Part shown: positions 32,786 through 45,292 of the stretch, in pieces
How the letters are laid out: every line of letters starts with the position of its first letter
Numbering within the stretch: position 1 is the stretch's first letter
Assembly: GCA_023101725.1 (NCBI GenBank)
Contig: JALJCO010009116.1
Span: forward strand, 1 to 64,000
Reading direction: 5' to 3'
Source of the DNA: Atherinomorus stipes
Taxonomy: Eukaryota > Chordata > Actinopteri > Atheriniformes > Atherinidae
Length of the DNA: 64,000 nucleotides
Translations under genes and position numbers: made by a program
The notes under the pieces: model-generated
Told to the model about the DNA's origin: nothing
The model's input: only the letters and a program-made list of their open reading frames with translations
The model's database searches: none

Positions 32786-33183
32786 TTAAAAAAAAAAAAA
32801 ACTTTTCTTCTGAATCTGGAGCAAACGTCTGTTAGCTGATGGCTGTTTGTCTCTGAGGAAATCTTCCTGCAGGCTGTTAGTTTCTCCCTCAGAGAGTGTG
32901 TATAGGTGAGGATTCTCTAAGAGTTTCTGTTGAACAAAGAGGGCGTCTTGCTACGATGCTGCGCATGCGTGTTTGTTGCTTCATGACTGGTGCCACCTCG
33001 TTGCGTATACCGGTGTCAGTCAGTTATGTTAAGAAAGCTACAGCTTGGCCTGAATATTCATATATATTACTCAAATATGCACAAATGGAGAAAAAAATGA
33101 TTAAAATGAAGTTTTATGAGGAAATAACAGTAACTTGCTGAAAAGCTCTTAAAAGTCCATTTTTCATGATACAGCTCCTTTAA

Positions 33184-35695
33184 TATCTACATCCAGCACT
33201 ATGTACTGTTGAGGGGGAAATATTAGGCCTATACCTTTGGAGGCGGGAGTTTATTTGCTACATGCTAAATAGCAAGAATAAGGAAAATATACTTTTTGGA
33301 AGAAAATATACTTTTCGGGGGGATACATTACGTTCTTTTGATCGTTGTTACATGCTACAGGTAAGAATAATGTAAAGCCAATTTAACTTACTAGTAAATG
33401 CTGTGATTTAAGCAGATTTGAAAAGGTGTCATTCATTAGCATTTTACAATCTGAAAGCCTACATATGAGTAATCTGCAGGAAAGATTAATTGATGTAGCT
33501 CTTCCTTGTTAAGATAGGCATCCAGAAACCCCCACACAGCACCCATAGGCCCCCACTCCGCATCCAGAGACCACAACACAGCATTACCTGTGTTATTAAT
33601 TTTACCATTTTGAAACATCAAGTCTGCATCCTTGGGTCCACTGTGCCGCCAACCCACCTTAAATCCTAACAAGTAGTGAGGCACGTTATATATAGTGTCA
33701 GTGGCATGAATATCACTTAAGTCTCTGTTTTAATGTAGCAAATATAACTGAATGCAAAAAAAATGTATCATGTCTATATCGTTTGTCACACTCAGAAAAT
33801 GTTATGGTAGAATTTAAAACAATAAAAATGAAGGCAGCATGGATAAAATAATGGGCTTACAGTAAAAAAGAAGACATTTGAGAAGTTGAAAATAGAAATG
33901 TCTGTCTTTCAAATGCACGAACCTTTTTCATAGCTGTTCTGCTGTTAGAGGCCCAATATTAAATGTTGATTTCACTTCACTGTTCCAGTTCATCTGACCC
34001 GAGCATGGTTTCAAGTTCAGTATGAGCTGAACCTCATAAAAAAAAGTTGTGTGTGAAGTTGTGAGGGCATGATGGAAATGTATTGCCATTATTCTAGTTT
34101 CATTATTTTAAGGCAAAAATTTAGAAACAATACTATGTAATTTTACTATTATTATGTAAGCTAGTATTTACATTTGAGATATAAAAAGAAACATGTTTTA
34201 CCAAAGATCTACATTTTGGCACCAGACCTGATCCTGATATGAATAATAATGAATGGGGTGGAACGCACCGGAATTGAAAAATTTTCAATAGATATGATGA
34301 TTAAAGAAGAGTATGATGTGGACAGGAGATTATAAAACACAAACGATAGAAAATGGCTAAAACCAGGCTTCTACACCCATGAAGAAACAGAAAACATCCT
34401 ACAGTACAAAACAATCAGAATCATCTACCTTGTTGTAGGAGCTAAAAAGATTATAGGACCTGAGGTCTGAGGTCCCTAGTTACTAAATGTCCGAATGCGC
34501 ATTAAAGCGGCCTGGTTCCCAAAAGAGTTACAGGAACTCCAAAAGGTTCCTAAAGTTGGAAAGTGATCCAGAACACACAAAAATAAGGGCGGGGGTCTGC
34601 ACTCTCAGAGTGCTTTTCTAGTTTTATTTAAATTTTCGGTAAAATCAGACGGCATTTTTCACTGTGGTCTATTATATTTGCTGCCGCAGCATCTAAAAAT
34701 CAGCTGATTGCTTCGCTGTCATTTGACTCCTGCCGCGGCTCGCAGCTGCCTGCTTGGTGACTTATTTGTGGAGAGATCTGATTCCTGTAGTACACCTGAT
34801 CTGAAAGAGTGCAGGATGATGAGTCGAGCTGAGTATGTGCTAATTGGGGAGGGATGGTTCTGCTAGGTGGCACCCTCCTGGATGGATTTTCATAAGAAAG
34901 GCTGAGTTAATTCAGCTACCGAACATGTTCAGCAGATGGTAGATCTAGGAGGCTACCAGCAGTTTTCAGGGAAACAGGACTGGTGTTCATGTCATCTTCA
35001 CACTCTGTTATGAGACCTAGGTGAACCAGACATGTTTTCTTGGACCTTTTCAGTCAGGTTTTCGATTCTTCCAATGTAATGTTTTCCATTTAACAAGAAC
35101 ACGCCTCACCGGATGTGCTAAGCCAATGCGGAAATGCCTCTGTTGAAAAAGTAGACTGGGCTGAATAAGATGAATATCTGTCATCCATCACATTTACCTT
35201 GTTAGAAAGAAGAAAGCCAACTGCAGGTCCTGTTTTATTCCCAGAGTGGATCAGAGTTCCCCCCCAATTAAAAAAAAGAAGAAAAAAAAGCTGCTCGGGT
35301 GTTTACTCACGTCTCACTCCGGCGCCGGTCTGACTCCAGTTTGGTTCTCTTTTCTTTTCTTTGTCTTCCTGGAGTCTGGGTTGGGGTTTGAGAGGCACCT
35401 GCTCTCCATCTTTTAGCAGCAGTCATCAGTGCTGTCTTGACATGCGCTAATGGAGGCGGAAAACACAACACCGGCTGCAGCGCAGCCAGACGAACAAGAA
35501 CGCGCAGCTGGTCTCCCCCACATGCGCCCCCTTGAGGATTTGTACCTGAAATTCTCACATTGAGCATTCAGAAATAATATTAGAGGCCACTACAGTAAAG
35601 AAAAATCAGCTCATTCTACACATCAGGCAATTGTATGAGCAGGTGGAGGAAAGAAAATAACAGTATTCAACATTTAAATTTGCACAATGCACCTT
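33184..35695. other. No gene recognised
   Basis: A minus-strand 82-codon frame (33436-33684) is open and not low complexity but has no motif I recognise. Its 17-base word GATAGGCATCCAGAAAC recurs at 38309. Another minus frame (35307-35567) covers a GC-richer patch. Nothing supports a complete gene. Confidence 0.4.
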
Positions 35696-35699
35696 TAAA

Positions 35700-35885
35700 A
35701 GAGTTGCAAAATTAGTTTTCATTGTATCCTTCAGTTTATTAATTTGGGAGTCAAATCCAGTCTCGGACCCCAATATCTGCAGGTTGTTATCAGCTGAAGC
35801 TGAAGCTGATGAGAAAATATCTTTTTTGGTATCGCCCCCCCCCCCCCCCCCAAAAAAAAAAATCTGTATCGGTTGATTCCTAATT
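35700..35885. repeat. hAT-like fragment with poly-C tract
   Basis: Shares phrases with 29560-29720 (TTGGGAGTC, GCAGGTTGT, GAGAAAATAT, TTGGTATCG). It is interrupted by a run of about 18 C followed by A, near 35837-35864. Confidence 0.6.
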
Positions 35886-37685
35886 TCGAAGACGGTGAGT
35901 TTCCGCTGCTCTCTGGGCCTCAGACAGGAAGAAGACGCTGGTCTGATCTATGGTGATGAAAACTGCTTCAGTTTCTGTCTGCATGGACCGAGGATGCCCT
36001 TTTCCTTCCCGATGGGGCTTTACATGAGGAAATTGCAGTAATGTAGGTTGCCATGGAAACGGGATGCCAGTGAAGTGGGTGAAGTTCTTGAGCTTGCTGA
36101 ACAACATCCGATCATCCTGAATGTCAGGAAAGTGTTCTTTCTCACTGTACATGTTTTGATGATAGAATTGCAGTTTTACTGCATATTAAGGTAGTTTTGT
36201 TTTACTTAATTAATTAATTTATTTTGGTAGGCAGTAGTTGCCCAGTACATTCAACCATTTCATGTTAAAACCTTCTGACATGGCAGATAATTGCTCACAT
36301 CTACTTAAAGCACCACAAATAGCTAAATTTTTTCCCTGACATTAAGCTGTAGAGAGTCACTGGTGTTACGGCTGCTTTTCACTCCAACGCTGTCGTCACA
36401 GTCAAAGTCATCCTCTTGGAATTACAAAGAGCCTGTTGGTTAATAAGTTAATTAAAACATCAATTAGATGTCTGACCTTCATTTTCCGCTCCTCGTCCTG
36501 CGGCTGAGCACCGCTCAGAGCTGAAAGACAGCAGACGAGTCCGTTTGAACGCCGTTCAGCCTCCAGACTCGTGCTGCTTTGTGAACAGAAGAAATCAAAG
36601 CTTTCAGGACCTGCTGGAGGATTTAAAATTAAATAGCACCTGCCTTGAAACGCTCAATAAGCAGAGCTGTTGATGTGTTTGTGGGCTGAAAGACATGAAG
36701 CGAATGAACTGAATCACGTCGTGTTCAGATAATGTTAACAAATCTAAATTTTAGTTACATTTTTTTCCTGCGACCCTAAATGGGAAAAAGATGATTAAAA
36801 AGTAATTAAATTGTGTTAATTTAGGTATAAACTAGATTTACTATGGATATGTGAAACAAGACAATTACAGCTGAGCAATAATTTATATTTTTTTTAATTT
36901 ATAGTCTTTGTATTATTTATTTATTTATTGTGATGGATAGTTTACTCTTTAGGTGACCTACAGAAGGTTTCCAGCATTTATATCCTGTTCAGGTGGTTCA
37001 CAATCCAGCAATAAATGTAGTGTTTATTCAGAGTTTCTATCTGGTAAATCCCCAATGATCCATGATAACACCATTATTTATCCCATTTTCATCATAAAAA
37101 GATCACTACAAGGGAGTAAGTTTGATTTTCAGATTGGTGGGGACACAGAAGTGCTCCAAGACGGCACTATTGAAAGTTAAAGTTTTTTTTTTTTTGCATT
37201 AGCAATTATAATTTCACGTTATGCAGATGTTAGCGGTTTAAGTAACAAATAAAAGATAAGGAGGCAACTTCGAAGAGTTCTCACTACCACTCTCCTTGCT
37301 GCCTCTCCAGGTGGATCAGTTTCCTTAGGAATCCACCACAATCTAAATTTGACAACTGTATAACAACTGCTGTAAACACACAAGTAATATATGATGAGGC
37401 CTCTTAGAACACCAGACTTGATATAAGGCTCTGATTTTAAAGTGAACTGTTGTTATTCAGATCATCATCATCATACTATCATTTTTTTAACTGTTATGTT
37501 ATATTCTGTGTATGAAGGCTTGTTTTATTTTAATGTTTTAACTGTTTTTATCATGTAAACCACCTTATGTTGCCGTTGGCATGAAAAGCGCTTTCTAAAT
37601 ACATTTAATTTGATCAGTCACAGTGCTGCTGAATCTCATGACTAACACATCCAGCATTATTTAACCTCACCTGTGAATTTCCAGC
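35886..37685. other. No gene recognised
   Basis: A 90-codon minus frame (35880-36152) and a 75-codon plus frame (36953-37180) show no motifs. Contains AATTAATTAATT at about 36208 and a T run at 37184. Confidence 0.45.
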
Positions 37686-37689
37686 CTCT

Positions 37690-38290
37690 TTTTTTTTTTA
37701 TATAACTTTATTACGAACATAATTATAAAAACATAAAGGATAAAGGATAAAAGATGAATCAAAAGGTACAAAGGATCAACAAACAACAGAGCATTGAAAA
37801 GAGAGAAAAATAAAAATAAAGACAACACAAACAGCTTAATGGTATCAACAAAGTAGAAAGACAGAAGGATTTGTCTGCTGTTTTTTTTTCTCTCTCTCTC
37901 TCTTCTCCCATTTCCCTCATATATCTCACCTAATTACCATTAACCATTTAGTCCGAAATGGAGCAGGCAGAAGTAAAAACTTTTCGAGGCCTGCTCCCTT
38001 TAACTAAGTAATCTTTTCTAAATTGAAAGATATACAGTATTCACTGTACTACAAAACAATATAAGAAGTAAAACAACAACAAAACAACATTAAAAAAGAA
38101 CAACAAAACAACAAAAAACACAATGTAGTCCTATGCCTATCAATAACAAGAACAGGCAAACATTCATGTTCTGCAAAGAGTAAAGAACATGATTACATAG
38201 ATAAAAACCAAAACAGAAGACTGGATGAAACATTATATTTCCGTCTTATACCTGTGAAGTTTATCATTTCTGAATAGTTTCTTAAACTTA
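37690..38290 (-). repeat. Probable retrotransposon 3' remnant
   Basis: On the minus strand the phrase GGAGCAGGCCTCGAAAAGTT ... CTGCCTGCTCCATTTCGG followed by CT-rich and AT-rich sequence resembles the 3' untranslated region of a fish retrotransposon. A (TC)n tract lies at 37888-37904. No coding sequence remains. Confidence 0.35.
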
Positions 38291-38995
38291 TGAAAGTTTA
38301 ATTGTTAAGATAGGCATCCAGAAACAAAGTTTTTCAGCTTCTCTTCCTCCAGCTTCTCCTTCTCTCCTATCTCCTCCTGCCTCTCCCCCTTCATCTGATC
38401 CTGCCTCTCTTCCTTTACATCCTCTGGTCTCTCCATTTTCTCCAGCCTCTCTGCTGTCTGTCATCTTACAAAAATATGTTGATGCTAGAATGATCAAAGA
38501 GTTTGATGGTAAAGTTTTGCCTGAGCAAAATAGGGCTTTTACTTTCACACTATTATTATGTGTAATTTAATCCCCCCAAAATATTGACACATAAAATCAC
38601 ATGAATATCGAGAATATAGATGTCTATATAGAGGTTTCATTGTATTTCCACTACCAATTTTATTTATGTGTTTTTCAACAGTTGCTCTTTTCTACACGAA
38701 TACATAAAAATAAGAATGAAAACATTTTTTAAAAAGTGTATCTCTGGCATACTCTCTTTTAATTCAATATCTGTATTGTTGAGCCGCTTCCTGAAAGTAA
38801 CTTACACTTTGACTCCTAAAGAAGTCTCTAATATCCTGTTTTCTTTCCTTTGACATCCTTCAAATCATATATCACACAGATGCACGCAAACAGACGCAAC
38901 ACAAAATGTAAATGACACCAGTAGAATTCATCTAGCTGACATGACCCAGGCAGAAAAAATGCCAAACGTGTTGTCAACTTAAGCCTAATTTATAG
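38291..38995. other. Pyrimidine-rich stretch and anonymous DNA
   Basis: 38340-38460 is rich in CTCCTCCTGCC-like triplets; the overlapping minus frame is Glu/Gly low complexity. No gene seen. Confidence 0.5.
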
Positions 38996-39790
38996 TCGTC
39001 CGTAAAGTGCTCTACATAGGTTACGGAGAGCCCTCTACGTCAACGAAAGCCTCCCCGTCATCTCTGGCTGCACAAAATATTTTTTCAAGTGTCCGCCAAC
39101 CAAACGCAAGGCCCTCACTCAACTTAGACTCAACCCCAACATCATCGTCAAACCCACAGGTAAGGGCTCTAATGGGCCTTTTCCATTGCAGCTGCACAGG
39201 GCACGGTACGGCACAGTACACCACCACATGCTAAAGACGACCAGGACGGTTTTTGTTTCCACACAGGAGAAGCAGTCGTCTACTACCTGGAAGTGGGTGG
39301 AGTAGGCGCAGTCGAGACTGCCGTGATGTCATTGCCGTGCCACGCGGTGGTCAGTAAAGTAAAATCAACAATGGAGGTATTGGATGATATCGAGGTGGAT
39401 GTCCCTTTTAATGAATGGTCAGTGCCCATGACTCTCACCCGGGAGTGTGGGGATCGACTCCCGCCTGGGCCCTCACTTGCCACATTCTGGCGTTGTTGGC
39501 AGTATCCATGTGATCCTGGTAAACAGTCCATGGATAGTCTACGAAATTTGTGCCAGCCTGCATGAAGCACGAGGACGTGCTTGTGGAAAGAGGGGGAGCG
39601 ATGTGACAGTGTGGGGTCCTGCCCCAGGGATGTCCCTTTGGCTGGCTGGTGCAGACCAAACAAGCGGACTCTGGTCCGCATGAAAACGTGGGTCTTGGTT
39701 CACTTGCAAACGGCTTATCGGACTATCCAGCATAGACATCCAGCGCACCTAATGGAAGTGACGTTTGTCGACCACAATAAAGCAAAGAAG
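38996..39790. mobile_element. MITE cluster (two overlapping families)
   Basis: TTTATAGTCGTCCGTAAAGTGC at 38990 and GGGCCTTTTCCATTGCAGCTGCACAGGGCACGG-like sequence at 39175 (a left terminus seen often in fish MITEs) lie close together. The opposite ends are not certain. Overlapping frames in all directions (39283-39811) are by-products of the composition. Confidence 0.35.
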
Positions 39791-40325
39791 AAGCAGGAGG
39801 AAGAGGGGTAGATCATCGTTTGGGTCAGGGGGAAAACAAAGCAAACAGTGCGTGTTCGAAGAAGCTGAAGTCAAAACAACAATGATAAACAACTGGAAAA
39901 TGTGTAGACAGAGATGAATAATAACAAGCAGGAAGATTTCCACTTTAATCACGGAGTCCCTTTTTCTTCCTGCTTTTTCATCATCATCAGTAAATGTATT
40001 TGGGAGCATCGCATTCCCCCCACACAACCCCTTTTCCCCCTGCCTTCCCTTCAGCTGGACGAAGAATAAAATATTTATTTTTATTATTATGGATTTTATT
40101 GTGGGGTTTTAACATGTTTTTAGCCCTTTTATCCTTCAGCACTTACAGTATCAGGGTTTACTGTGCTTGATTTAATTTATAACACCTTGACTTCTTAGCA
40201 TTTACTTCCTTTTCACCTTCTTTGTTTGGCTTGTTTATTATTGATTATGTCCTCCATTTATTATCTTTCCGGCTTTTAAGTACTACCATTCTCCTACCCC
40301 GAATCGCGCTTGTGCGCAATCCTCC
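39791..40325. other. No gene recognised
   Basis: AT-rich stretch; a 92-codon minus-strand frame at 39749-40027 is hydrophobic and of unknown origin. Confidence 0.45.
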
Positions 40326-41100
40326 CCACACAGCCAAATGGCTTACCTAGTTAAAGCAACCTTTACCGATCTTGCATTTCAGAAAGCACAGCAAGATAAT
40401 TTGAATATAAACAGTCCCGCCTCACTTCTAAGACACACCCCCTTATTCCCTCTGCCTCCCAATGCAGAATCAAAGGTCTGACAGGCAGGTCCGTTGGACA
40501 ATCCTAGAGGTGCACCCCACTTCAAGGATTGGTTGGAGTTTTCATTGAATATTTAGAGATTGGAATAATATTCTATATTGATTAATGGTGGGTCTGTCTT
40601 GTATTTCAGAGTTCCATTACCTCATTCATGGCATTTTACCCTGTTAGAAAAATAGTGTAAGAATGCAACATCGGTAAGGGTTGCTTTAAATATTTGTCTT
40701 GCAACCCATAGCTTATGGGTTCAATCCCATATCTGGACAACCCCTTGCCACTCCACAACTTATTTTTTTATTCATTTTTTTTTTCATTTATTTAATTTAA
40801 TTTTTTTTGTTTTTTTCACCATTTATCTTTTATTTTTATTTCTTATTACTCCCTCAAATTTAATTTTTAATCTAATTATTTATTTTTTACTTCCCTTAAT
40901 TCAGCCCCCTGCCGTCAATCTTGCCACAACCAAATGGCTTTTTTAGTTAAACATCCATCTTGCAGTCTGTAGTTTATAGGCTCATTCCCAGCTCTGGACA
41001 ACCCCCATGCCACTCCTCAACTTTATTTATTTGTTTTCATGTTTTGTTTATTAACCCCCCCTTAATTCAGCCCCCTGCCACTATCCTCACACCTCAGTCT
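40326..41100 (+). repeat. Tandem tRNA-like/SINE-like units
   Basis: Two diverged units share CCAAATGGCTT, AGTTAAA, TCTTGCA, a B-box-like GGTTCAATCCC (diverged GGCTCATTCCC in unit 2), CTGGACAACCCC and CCCCCTGCC. Unit 1 is interrupted by a TTAA-flanked MITE; unit 2 spans about 40905-41095. The tRNA relationship rests on the B-box only. Confidence 0.45.
40355..40685. mobile_element. TTAA-type MITE
   Basis: The left end AGCAACCTTTACCGATCTTG and the right end (reverse complement AGCAACCCTTACCGATGTTG) are a 25-bp near-perfect inverted repeat flanked by TTAA at 40351-40354 and 40686-40689. The uninterrupted tandem unit near 40944 (TTTTAGTTAAACATCC) supplies an empty site. Confidence 0.85.
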
Positions 41101-41219
41101 AAGGTGTACAGTGTGAAGAGGAAAGCTGAGACAACCTTTCTGTCTCACAAACTGGTGTGCTTGTTGTCATAAGTGTTTTAAAAAGTATTTATTTAACTCT
41201 TGTTAAAACAAACAATATA

Positions 41220-41840
41220 ATATAAATTTAAAATGCTTGAATGAAAAGGTGCAGAAAATCTTAATCTTCCACTCTCACACAAATAACTAAAATAATAATC
41301 AATAAAATGTATGTAACTAATAAAAGTAAGTACATTTTATTTATTATAATTATTTGTGTTCAGGTGATTGTGGATGTATCCATTTGGAATTTATGGAGCT
41401 TTTCACATAAAGCAACTGAATCGCATTAAAAGCAGTTGAGAAATTGATTTAAGTTAATGAAAAATATACTTTATTAATTCCAGAGGGAGACTTCAAATTG
41501 ATCTTGACCGTAGAGCAAGAAGAAGACTGAGCAAGCACGGCCTGTCTGGAAGGGTTCCCAGAGGAAATACTCTGTAGTCTGGAAAGAGCAGGGCAACAGT
41601 TCAGTATTTTTAGCAGGCTGAAGAGCAACACTGCTGCTGGAGCCAAAGCAGGAAGAAAGATAGCAATAGTAGAAAAAAGTGGATTGAACGAATCACTCTG
41701 AACAATATCACTACCACATAATGAAAGCAGGGTGTTGTAGATTTGGTGATGTACAGCTGTACTGCGTTGGCCATTAGAGGTGCTTTCTGTACAAGAATAA
41801 CAGCAAACAGAGGAGCAGCTGAAAGCTGCCATAAAGGATG
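41220..41840 (-). pseudogene. LINE 3' end relic
   Basis: On the minus strand a 127-codon frame (41832 to 41449) passes through CCTCTGGAATTAATAAAGTATATTTTTC, a tail like that of fish L2-like LINEs. The polypeptide is Ser/Leu-rich and out of any recognisable reverse-transcriptase frame, so this is probably 3' untranslated or terminal coding DNA. Confidence 0.45.
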
Positions 41841-41949
41841 AATGCTACCCTTCCTTGCACAAAGCTAACGTTTATTTTCAGGGGGGAAACTTTGGACTCT
41901 ACCTTTAAGGTTGCTTTAATGTATTACAGTTTTTTTTATAAATGTGAAA

Positions 41950-42625
41950 AAAATCACTAGTTTTGTAATGTTAAATACATCTGCTCAGGTCTGTAAAGTA
42001 AGCTTAATGTTAAAGTTGTACTTCCGTGGTCATTTCATTAATATTTCTGTGTTCTCCATTATTATTGAATGCATTCTGCATCGTTTCTGTTTAAAAAAAC
42101 CTTCTGGTATCTTTGTATCCAGCTGTATTTGTATACTAGAAGAGAGGCTTGTGGTCCAACGGCAGGCTTTTCCGGGTCCTTCTCATGAATTTCCGTCTGA
42201 TTGGCTGCCTCCCATCAGTGTATGAAGGAAGCTCCGCCCTCCGCTTTTATTTCGCTATAGACAGGAAATAGAGCCGACAAACAAGTTTGTTCCGCCATGC
42301 TAACAAACAGTTAGCTAATTAGCTTCTCAACTCCGAAGCTACAGTCGTGCCGTCTTTACTTCTAGTGTGTAGTGGAGGGTTACCTGCCTTCCAATGGACA
42401 GATAGAAACCCCACGTGGGATACGCTATTTGCAATGTGACGTAGAAGTGCAAGGCTGTTCCCGATTCGCTCTTTTCTTCGTATTGTTTCTCTGATGAGAA
42501 AGCACAGCCGACTGGGGGGAACGCAACGCTAGCAAGTCAGCATGTGTAAGTAAACAAGGGGAAACCCTCCGTATTTCAGAAGGAGCAAGTTAAACAGGTT
42601 TTCAGTGGAAGGAGGCCTTTAAGCT
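41950..42625 (+). repeat. Dispersed repeat, direct copy of 30690-31275
   Basis: Collinear with the copy at 30.7 kb but slightly longer. It retains extra bases such as GTGGGATACGCTATTTGCAA that are missing there. Confidence 0.65.
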
Positions 42626-42769
42626 TGAGTTGAAGGCGTCTTACTTTCATTTTTACATTTTTCGGCCCGAAAAATAATCCAATTGCCCAGGAAAGGGAAA
42701 TTAGTGTGCCGAGACAGCATTGGGAACTCTTCCGGGAACAGCCGTGATGTCATTTTACTGCACCGTGGA

Positions 42770-42900
42770 CAACTATTGGTGACGCATGAGGATTTCAAAG
42801 GGTTGTCCCATTTCTTAAGGGGAATAATTCAATCCCTAGGGACAAGGGGATGGGCTAGGGGTAGGGATGAAAATAGGAATTGGAATTGGGCCAAAATGTT
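42770..42900. mobile_element. Right-end fragment of the 26549-27300 MITE family
   Basis: AGGGGTAGGGATGAAAATAG followed by GAATTGGAATTGGGCC matches the inverted terminal motif of the family. Confidence 0.5.
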
Positions 42901-43204
42901 CTCATGAAATGTTTCTAAATAACCCAGACAGTTAACTTATCCAAGTTTTAAGAATATTTTATCAGATGGGAACATCTTTTGGTGGAATTTGCTGAGCCCA
43001 CTTGATGAGAAACCTACAAAATAAAGCATCATTTTCCAAATTATTTCTCTGGTGATTTTGATTAGTTAAATTATGTGAATTAAAAATTTACATGTTTCTA
43101 CATCTTTAAAAACCCAACAAGTTCTAGGGAAGTCTTTGTTTTAGGCCAAGTCAAAGGCACTGTCTTGAGTTTGCCATTCATGGGGGCATAAAAGTGTCTC
43201 AGAC

Positions 43205-43741
43205 TAGCGATACTCAACCATTTTTCAAAGTACCCTTTGTGAAATATGTTTTCAGCCAAGTAGCCCCCATGTACTGCAAAGTATTTTTGGTTGGAAAAAT
43301 AGATTTAAAAAAGATAAATACTGCACTGTGTCATTTGTGTCTGGTTTATTAACCTGGAACCGTGCAAAATAATGATAATTTTGCCTTCTTTGGCCCTTAG
43401 CCCTCTTTCTTTCAATGCTATGATTCACAACCATGACCTCATTGTTTACATCATCAAAGTGACAGTGACTGGAATTTGATGTCATTTGGCTTGTAACAGT
43501 TTGGGTGAAACCATGCCAGTATGTGGAAGATAGATTTTTTTTTTTATGAAATAGTATGAAACTAGGTTTAAAGCCAGTTTATGAGTGTACACTTACATTT
43601 ATTGAAATATTTATGAGATACATTTTATTGAAGGATATTTTTTCATTCATTAAAAAACATGGATATTAAAGGATTTCAAGTACCCCCTGGAATGCCTCGA
43701 AGTACCCCCAGGGGTATGAGTACCCCCATTTGAGAAACTAT
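43205..43741. mobile_element. hAT-like MITE with AGTACCC termini
   Basis: The left end GCGATACTCAACCATTTTTC and the right end GAGTACCCCCATTTGAGAAAC are imperfect inverted repeats with multiple AGTACCCCC words near the right. No convincing target duplication. Confidence 0.5.
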
Positions 43742-44288
43742 GCCATCAGCAGTCCTGGAAGGCAAGAGTTTTTTGTTTTAACCCTCATTATATACAATTA
43801 CTTCCAATATGATCTAAATGAGCAAAATTTTATAATTTAAATATTCTGTTCAGGGACTGAAATCAAGGATTTTTGTCTGTACTAAATACAGGATTATACA
43901 CTGCCTGGCCAAAAGAATGTCATACAATATTTTGTTGGACCGCCTTTAGCTGTGGCATTGTTTCGATAAGCTTCTGCAATGTCACAAGATTTATTTCCAT
44001 CCCGTGTTGCATTAATTTTTCACCAAGATCTTGCATTGATGATGGTAGAGTCTGACCACAGCCTTCTCCAGCACATCCCAAAGATTCTCAATAGGGTTCA
44101 GGTCTGGAAAATGACCTTCTTCCATTGCTCCAGAATCCAATCTTTACGCTCCGTAGAAAACTGAAGCCTTTTTTTCCAGTTAGCCTCACTGATTAGTGGT
44201 TTTCTTAAGGCTACACAGCTGTTCAGTCCCAATCCCTTAAGTTCCCCTTTGCATTGTGTGTGTGGAAATGCTCTTACTTTCACTATTA

Positions 44289-45001
44289 CGGTGTCTTCAG
44301 ACTAAACACGATTTGGGCGTCAAAAACACGCCTGACGCCCAAAGTTGGACGCTGTGTCATTAAAAAGTCAGACGCTTGATTTCCAGCGTCTTGATGCCTC
44401 TGACAAACATTGAGGGATGTCCAGCCGAGGAGCTCGACGCGCTTCGGGAGGAGCCTCTCCTTTTTTCCCTGTCACCGGTCTGTTTGCATCATGGCAGATG
44501 CAGTAGAGAGCGCGGCTCGGCTTTATGTGATAAACAAAGCTAGGGAACATCGCCGTCATGCATCTCTGCTCTGTGTCTGACTCACCAGATAATTCCAGGT
44601 GTCCTGAGTGTGATGAGTTTCACTGTTTACTCCAGGAGCTACGCTGGCGAGGAGAGCTTCCAGCTTTCTGATCCGGTCCAGTTTAAAGTCCCGCTGTCCC
44701 GATGCAGGGCAGCGTTATAAGCGTTATGTCCTCCTCTGTCTTCAGAGAGAGAGCGATTCCCCTGGTTCTTCTGGGTGTTTCCCGTCCTGTCATAAAATGT
44801 GTGTCTGAGTCATGACAGTAAGTCGCTCTGATTGGATGCCAAAGTTCAGATTTTCCAACTCTGGCATCTGCCACCCTTGACACGTAACGTGCGTCCAACG
44901 CTGAAAATCTCAAAACTTGACACATGTAACGCCCCGCAGGGTTTTCGACGCCTCCTGTGGCCATTAACTTTGCATGTAAACCTGAGGCCCTTGACGCACA
45001 G
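44289..45001. mobile_element. TTA-flanked Harbinger-like element in the Tc1 copy
   Basis: Starts CGGTGTCTTCAGACTAAACA and ends TTGACGCACAG, with TTA at 44286-44288 and 45002-45004. The interior is rich in GACGC words (AACACGCCTGACGCCC). Terminal inverted repeats are weak, so the superfamily rests on the TTA and on similarity of CGTTCAGACT-type ends. A 123-codon minus frame crosses the right half without a known domain. Confidence 0.6.
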
Positions 45002-45292
45002 TTAAACATAGTCCTGAGTTCTACTGTTGTTTTTCTTTGATTTGATCTCACCAAACGTTTAAGTGATTGGCGATCACGATGATTCAGGATTTTTTTCCAG
45101 CCACATTTCTTCCTGGAAGACGATGGTCCACTAACCTTCCAGTTTTTAATAATGCGCTGGACAGTTCTGAACCCAAGTTTAGTAGTTTCTGCATCTCCTT
45201 AGATGTTTTCTCTGCTTGGTGCTGCCAATGATCTGACCCTTCTCAGACAGACGAACATCTTTTACACGACCACGGGATGTGTCTTTCCACAT

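Larger units (their letters stand above)
31421..33179. mobile_element. TTAA-type (piggyBac-like) element, copy 2
   Basis: Begins AGGAGCTGTATCATGC, ends CATGATACAGCTCCT, with TTAA at 31417-31420 and 33180-33183. It is collinear with copy 1 (12158-13350) except for a younger TTAA-flanked insertion at 32165-32785. It contains the exon-like frame 31701-31838. Confidence 0.8.

Noticed and set aside
33436..33684. An 82-codon minus-strand frame as a host exon.
   Set aside because: It is not low complexity, but I recognise no family and see no supporting splice sites; only a 17-base word recurs at 38309.
39283..39811. Several overlapping open frames of 70-130 codons on both strands.
   Set aside because: They occupy all frames of a GC-richer MITE block and contain no recognisable domain.
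41449..41832. A 127-codon Ser/Leu-rich minus frame as a host gene.
   Set aside because: It runs through a LINE-like 3' tail and has no start context or splice structure.
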